Part shown: positions 59,300 through 64,000 of the stretch, one piece after another | Numbering within the stretch: position 1 is the first letter of the stretch | How the letters are laid out: each line of letters starts with the position of its first letter | Source: Pelagibacteraceae bacterium AG-426-M19 | GTDB lineage: Bacteria > Pseudomonadota > Alphaproteobacteria > Pelagibacterales > Pelagibacteraceae | Direction of reading: 5' to 3' | NCBI GenBank assembly: GCA_003210025.1 | Contig: QCNW01000001.1 | Coordinates: 1-64,000, forward strand | Length of the DNA: 64,000 bases | Notes under the pieces: generated by a model | The model's input: only the letters and a program-made list of their open reading frames with translations | What the model was told of the DNA's origin: nothing | Database searches by the model: none | Program-made: the position numbers and the translations under genes

Positions 59300-60262
59300 T
59301 TACTTCACTTTTAATAAAAAAACTCCAAAATAATTTTTTTTATCTGAAAAATATTTTAAGACTTTAAAACCAGATTTATTAACTAATTTAACAAAGTTAT
59401 TTTTTGAATATTTATGAGAATTTTCAGTATGAATTGTTTCGTTTTTAGTAAATTTAATATTCTTTTTATTAATTTTTAAAGTGAAATTTTTTTTTGAAAT
59501 AAGATGCATTTCAATTCTATTTTTTTTTAAATTATAGAATGCTTTATGATCAAAATTTTTAGTTTGAAAATTTGAATTACAAATTTTGTTTACTACATTT
59601 AATATATTTTTATTAAATTTTGCTGTAACTCCCGATTTATCATTGTAAGCATTTTCAAGAGTTTTCTTATTTTTGATCAAATCAACACCAATTACTAAAT
59701 AAGAATTTCTGCCTATGATTTTTGAAAAATTTTTTAATATTTTTTTTGCATTTTTGGGTAAATAATTTCCTATTGTCGATCCTGGAAAAAAACTGACTAT
59801 TTTTTTTTTATTTTTTAAAATTTTATTTAATCTGTTTGTCTGACTAAAATCTGCACATATTGCTGTTACTTTTAAATCTGAGAATTTTTTTGCAATTATT
59901 GATGCATTTTCAAACAAATATTCCTTACTAATATCTATAGGTATGTATTCCTTGGGTTCACTTAATGATTTAATAAATTTATTGATTTTTTTATTTGAAC
60001 CACTGCCAAATTCTACAATTGTTGAATTAATTGGTAATTTCTTTCTTATCTCTTTTTGTAAGTTACCTAGTATTTCTAACTCTTTATTTGTTGGATAATA
60101 TTCTTTAAGATTTGTAATTTTATTAAATAACTTTGAACCTTTTTCATCATAAAAATATTTAGGTAATAAATATTTTTGTTTTTTATTTAATAATCCTTGT
60201 AAGATTAATTTTTTATCGTCTTGAATTTGATTGTTTATATTTATTAATTTTAAATTAGTCAC
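59300..60262 (-). CDS. egtD: L-histidine N(alpha)-methyltransferase
   Basis: LPKYFYDEKGSKLFNKITNLKEYYPTNKELEIL; STIVEFGSGSNKKINKFI; FFPGSTIGNYLPKNA. Confidence 0.94.
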   Translation of the reverse strand: MTNLKLININNQIQDDKKLILQGLLNKKQKYLLPKYFYDEKGSKLFNKITNLKEYYPTNKELEILGNLQKEIRKKLPINSTIVEFGSGSNKKINKFIKSLSEPKEYIPIDISKEYLFENASIIAKKFSDLKVTAICADFSQTNRLNKILKNKKKIVSFFPGSTIGNYLPKNAKKILKNFSKIIGRNSYLVIGVDLIKNKKTLENAYNDKSGVTAKFNKNILNVVNKICNSNFQTKNFDHKAFYNLKKNRIEMHLISKKNFTLKINKKNIKFTKNETIHTENSHKYSKNNFVKLVNKSGFKVLKYFSDKKNYFGVFLLKVK

Positions 60263-61479
60263 TAGATGTCATCAGCTAGTCTGACACCGCAAAACTGCCA
60301 AGTATCACTTGGATAAAAGAAATTTCTATAAGATGCTCTAATATGATTAATAGATGTAGAATGCGAGCCGCCTTTTAAGACAAACTGATTACACATGAAC
60401 TTATTATTATATTCTCCTAGATTTCCTTCATAAGGTTTGTATTTTTTATAAGGTGTGTAATTACTACTTGTCCAAGCCCATAAATTTCCATAAACATTGT
60501 CTGCTTTTTCTTCAACTTCATGAAAAATTTTATTTTCTAAAAAATTACCTTTTTTCTCAGATTGTTTTAAGAAGTACTCTAGTTCAAATTCGGTTGGTAA
60601 TCTTTTATTTTTGTATCTTGCAAAAGCATCTGCTTCATAGAAACTTATATGAGAAACTGGTTTTTCATTATCAATTTTTTTTAATCCATTTAATGTAAAA
60701 TAATTATTATTATCTATCCAATACATTGGTCTTTCTAATTTATTATTATTTACAAAGTCCCATCCATCAGATAACCAATACTCATGGTTTTTATATCCAC
60801 CATTATTAATAAATTCTTTCCACTCTCCATTAGTTACAAATGAATGTATTTTAAAAGGAACTAATTGTGTTTCTGATACTGGTAATTCATTATCGTAACA
60901 AAAAATATCTTCGTTGTTTCCATATTTAAATTTTTTAGCAGTTTCTAATATTAATTCATTTTTCTCTTTAGCAGCTGGTTTATCATCGTTAGAATTATAA
61001 GTCGGCATCAATGGATTGTTGTAAAAAATATTTTTAATATCCATTAACATTAATTCTTGATGTTGTTGTTCGTGATTTGAACCTAGTTCAACTAAAAATG
61101 ATGTCCTGTTATTTTTTGTTCTTTTTAAAAAATCTATAATATTTTCAGTTACATAATGTCTGTAATTTACGACATCTTTTAAGAGTGGTCTATTTAATGA
61201 ACCTCTCTTATTTCTAGGATTGTACTCACCTACAGAATTATAATATGAATTAAATATATAATTATAATCTTTGTTGAAAGGTTTGTAACTTTCATCCAAT
61301 TCAGACAAGATGAATTTTTCGAAGAACCATGTGGTGTGACCAAGATGCCACTTAAGAGGACTAACATTTTTGCTGGGCTGTATGACCATATCCTCAGCCT
61401 CTAAGTTTTCGCACAAGGATAGAGTTTGTTGTCTTGTTTTGGAGAATAATTCTGTAATTTGAGATGATTTGTTTTCCAT
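60262..61479 (-). CDS. egtB: Ergothioneine biosynthesis protein EgtB (sulfoxide synthase)
   Basis: PLKWHLGHTTWFFEKFIL; ELGSNHEQQHQELMLMDI (HxxxHxE); C-terminal FGE-like GGSHSTSINHIRASYRNFFYPSDTWQFCGVRLADD. Confidence 0.94.
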   Translation of the reverse strand: MENKSSQITELFSKTRQQTLSLCENLEAEDMVIQPSKNVSPLKWHLGHTTWFFEKFILSELDESYKPFNKDYNYIFNSYYNSVGEYNPRNKRGSLNRPLLKDVVNYRHYVTENIIDFLKRTKNNRTSFLVELGSNHEQQHQELMLMDIKNIFYNNPLMPTYNSNDDKPAAKEKNELILETAKKFKYGNNEDIFCYDNELPVSETQLVPFKIHSFVTNGEWKEFINNGGYKNHEYWLSDGWDFVNNNKLERPMYWIDNNNYFTLNGLKKIDNEKPVSHISFYEADAFARYKNKRLPTEFELEYFLKQSEKKGNFLENKIFHEVEEKADNVYGNLWAWTSSNYTPYKKYKPYEGNLGEYNNKFMCNQFVLKGGSHSTSINHIRASYRNFFYPSDTWQFCGVRLADDI

Positions 61480-61583
61480 GCCTAAATTTAATTAAATTTT
61501 CAGATCATGACAATGGGTTACAATGTGTTCGGGTATTTAATATTTTTATAGACACGGAATATAAAATAATACAGAATTTACTT

Positions 61584-62312
61584 ATGAATTTTTCTTTAGA
61601 AATAGGTCCTAAAACTGATTTAAGCACGTTGCCAAAGGTAAAAGATGTTTATGTTACAATGCTACCTGGGGGTGATTATAAAGAGACCGCTAAACAGTCT
61701 GGAGAGTTAGTTAAAGAGGGATTTAATCCAGTTCCTCACTTCCCAGCAAGGTCAATAAATGATGAAAATCAGCTGAAAGATTATGTTTCTAGATGTAAAG
61801 ATTTAGGTGTTAAGCAGGTCTTGGTTATAGGTGGAAGTCGTGACCCGATCGGACAATTTGATAGCTCATATCAAATGCTAGAGACAGGGTTTTTTGATGG
61901 TATCAAGATTGGAATTGCTGGACATCCTGAGGGGAGTCCTGATATATCCGACTCTGATTTAGAAAAAGCTATGATAGATAAAAAGCCTTATGCTGATTAT
62001 ATAGTCACACAGTGGCTAATGGATACTCAGCCTATTATAGATTTTATCTCAAAACAAACAATACCAGTTCATGTTGGAATAACTGGGCCAATGAAAATAT
62101 CTAGCTTAATTAAATTTGCTAATATTGTAGGGGCAAAAAATTCCATTAACTTTCTTAAATCTAATTTTAGTAAGGCGTTAGATTTATTGAAACCTAAAGA
62201 CCCTAATGATTTAATTGGGAAAGTTAAATCGCATACTGATTATTTCCACATTTATACATTCGGCGGCTTGAAGGAAACTAACAAGTGGTTGAAGGAGAAT
62301 AACTATGTCTAA
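61584..62312 (+). CDS. Methylenetetrahydrofolate reductase family protein
   Basis: MNFSLEIGPKTDLSTLPKVKDVYVTMLPGGDYKETAKQSGELVKEGFNPVPHFPARSI; GISGHPEG-like GIAGHPEGSPDIS; start revised to 61584. Confidence 0.85.
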   Translation: MNFSLEIGPKTDLSTLPKVKDVYVTMLPGGDYKETAKQSGELVKEGFNPVPHFPARSINDENQLKDYVSRCKDLGVKQVLVIGGSRDPIGQFDSSYQMLETGFFDGIKIGIAGHPEGSPDISDSDLEKAMIDKKPYADYIVTQWLMDTQPIIDFISKQTIPVHVGITGPMKISSLIKFANIVGAKNSINFLKSNFSKALDLLKPKDPNDLIGKVKSHTDYFHIYTFGGLKETNKWLKENNYV

Positions 62313-63660
62313 TGAATTTGACTATAGTAAACTAAGACATACAACATCAGTAGATCAGTCTGATAGAAAAGTACCATACAATTTAAGGCAAAGCGGACCT
62401 ACTAAAGTTGAGATGCTAATATCAACAAGAGTAAGGAAATCTCCATACTGGCATTTATCTATGAAAGCAGGATGTTGGAGAGCAACTGTTTATAACAGAA
62501 TTTATCATCCAAGAGGTTATGTTAAACCTGAAGATGGTGGTGCAATGGTTGAGTACGAAGCAATTAAAAACCATGTAACAATGTGGAATGTTGCAGTTGA
62601 AAGACAAATACAAGTTAAAGGACCAGATGCAGAAAAATTTGTTGATTATGTAATTACAAGAGATGCTACAAAAATTTCTCCAATGAGAGGAAGATATGTA
62701 ATTTTGTGTAATTCTTATGGAGGAGTATTAAATGATCCTATTCTTTTAAGAATTTCTAAAGATGAATTTTGGTTTAGTTTATCAGATAGTGATATAGGAT
62801 TATATCTGCAAGGAGTAAATGCAGATGAAAGGTTTAATGTTCAAATTAATGAAATAGATGCTTGTCCTGTACAAATTCAAGGTCCTAAAGCAAAAGCTTT
62901 GATGAAAGATCTTTGTGGAAGTGAAGTTGATATTGATAACATGCCTTTTTATGGATTGGCTTCTGCAAAAGTTGGTGGAAGAAGTTGTATAATTTCTCAA
63001 ACAGGTTTTTCAGGCGAGTCTGGATTTGAAATATATTTAAGAGAAGCAACTTTATATGCCGAAGATATGTGGAATGCTGTTCTTGCAGCAGGTAAAAAAC
63101 ATAACTTAATGGTAATTGCTCCTGCACACCATAGAAGGATACAAGCTGGAATTCTTTCATGGGGACAAGATATGGATCATGAGCATAATCCATTTCAATG
63201 TAATCTTGGATATCAAGTTTCTTTATCTGGTAAAGGTGAATGGAACAAAAAAGCAGATTACATTGGTAAAAAAGCTCTCGAGAAAATGAAAGCTGATTTA
63301 AAAGCAGGTCATAAACCTTACAAACTTCAATTAGTTGGACTTGAATTAGGAGGAAAACCTATTGAAGAATATGCTCCAGATTTTTGGTTAATTTCAGAAA
63401 ACGGCAGTGAGCCTGTAGGATTTATAACTTCCCCTTGGTATCACCCAGAAAAAGGGAAAAATATTGCCATGGGATACGTTCCATTTGATGGCACGCTAAA
63501 TGCAAATGGTTTTCCAAGAGGTAAAGTTGGATCGAAATTTAAAGTCCACCTACCAGAAAAATATTCTGATAAACCTGGAGAACCGGTCGATGCAGTTGTT
63601 GTTGATATTCCATTTACTGAATCTTACAACGCAAATACAAGAGAAGTAGTTAATAAGTGA
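62305..63660 (+). CDS. GcvT/DmdA-superfamily aminomethyltransferase-like protein
   Basis: HVTMWNVAVERQIQVKGPDAEKFVDYVITRDATKISPMRGRYVILCNSYGGVLNDPILLRISKDEFWFSLSDSDI. Confidence 0.92.
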   Translation: MSNEFDYSKLRHTTSVDQSDRKVPYNLRQSGPTKVEMLISTRVRKSPYWHLSMKAGCWRATVYNRIYHPRGYVKPEDGGAMVEYEAIKNHVTMWNVAVERQIQVKGPDAEKFVDYVITRDATKISPMRGRYVILCNSYGGVLNDPILLRISKDEFWFSLSDSDIGLYLQGVNADERFNVQINEIDACPVQIQGPKAKALMKDLCGSEVDIDNMPFYGLASAKVGGRSCIISQTGFSGESGFEIYLREATLYAEDMWNAVLAAGKKHNLMVIAPAHHRRIQAGILSWGQDMDHEHNPFQCNLGYQVSLSGKGEWNKKADYIGKKALEKMKADLKAGHKPYKLQLVGLELGGKPIEEYAPDFWLISENGSEPVGFITSPWYHPEKGKNIAMGYVPFDGTLNANGFPRGKVGSKFKVHLPEKYSDKPGEPVDAVVVDIPFTESYNANTREVVNK

Positions 63661-63670
63661 TAAAAATTTT

Positions 63671-63697
63671 TTTAGGGGGAATTTAATTCCCCCTAAA
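63671..63697 (+). terminator. Perfect 13-bp hairpin (terminator or leader structure)
   Basis: tttagggggaatt t aattccccctaaa. Confidence 0.7.
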
Positions 63698-63699
63698 GT

Positions 63700-63807
63700 A
63701 TGACGAAAACCTTTTTCATAGTTGTTTGCATTATAATCACTATTGCACTAATAATATTCCCATTAATCGTTTCATATAAGGCGCAAAAAAAAAATAAAGA
63801 TAATTAA
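63700..63807 (+). CDS. 35-aa single-TM small protein (not in supplied ORF track)
   Basis: MTKTFFIVVCIIITIALIIFPLIVSYKAQKKNKDN*, stop overlaps next ATG. Confidence 0.5.
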   Translation: MTKTFFIVVCIIITIALIIFPLIVSYKAQKKNKDN

Positions 63808-64000
63808 TGTTTGCTCAGTTTTTAGATATTGTTTTTAAATCATTAAAGCTCGATAAAACTCTTTATAGAACTCCAAGATATTATGGAGAAGCTGGAATTT
63901 ATTTTGCAATTCTAATTATGATTTTAGATGGGGTTGCTGGAGCAGTTGCGGCTAACACGATTGTAAAAACATCAGTTGGTATATCTGGTTTAACAGCATT
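63807..64000 (+). CDS. Membrane protein, 5' part only
   Basis: MFAQFLDIVFKSLKLDKTLYRTPRYYGEAGIYFAILIMILDGVAGAVAANTIVKTSVGISGLTA... Confidence 0.65.
   Translation, partial: MFAQFLDIVFKSLKLDKTLYRTPRYYGEAGIYFAILIMILDGVAGAVAANTIVKTSVGISGLTA

Noticed and set aside
62800-63193. Antisense ORFs in the GcvT-like gene (62800..63000, 62885..63193)
   Set aside because: Inside a strongly supported coding gene on the other strand; His/Tyr/Leu-rich shadow translations
62305-63660. Naming the gene dmdA
   Set aside because: Superfamily is clear but length and N-terminus differ from canonical DmdA; orthology cannot be decided without alignment
1-64000. CRISPR arrays, IS elements, integrases, prophage, rRNA or glycine/SAM riboswitches
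   Set aside because: Looked for direct-repeat arrays, transposase/integrase motifs and obvious aptamer cores in intergenic gaps; none recognised by eye, though a covariance-model scan would be needed to exclude riboswitches

Overview
The window is a compact, AT-rich, gene-dense bacterial chromosome segment. Gene content and protein style (TRAP and Tct transporters, GcvT/DMGDH-like demethylases, ETF/ETF-QO, very short intergenic gaps, overlapping TAATG stop/start junctions) suggest a SAR11/Pelagibacterales-type alphaproteobacterium; this assignment is inference. I support about 70 protein-coding genes, one tRNA-Met(CAU) and several hairpins or operators. I saw no rRNA, IS element, prophage or CRISPR array. 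Main points: (1) a locus that reads as a compact methylthioadenosine (MTA) salvage route: fused AdoMet decarboxylase/spermidine synthase, class II aldolase-SDR fusion, MtnA, MtnP and Apt; (2) a ferric-iron ABC locus whose ATPase gene has lost its Walker A region through an apparent out-of-frame internal deletion, with an unlisted CxxCxxxC mini-ORF and a perfect 14-bp inverted repeat upstream; (3) two neighbouring secreted HExxH proteins, one fused to MORN repeats; (4) an intimin/invasin-like barrel next to a separate secreted Cys/Thr-rich protein; (5) an Anbu / circularly permuted ATP-grasp pair without its usual partners; (6) an SBP56 (methanethiol oxidase-like) cluster, an ergothioneine EgtB/EgtD cluster and a nucleotidyltransferase/kinase pair.
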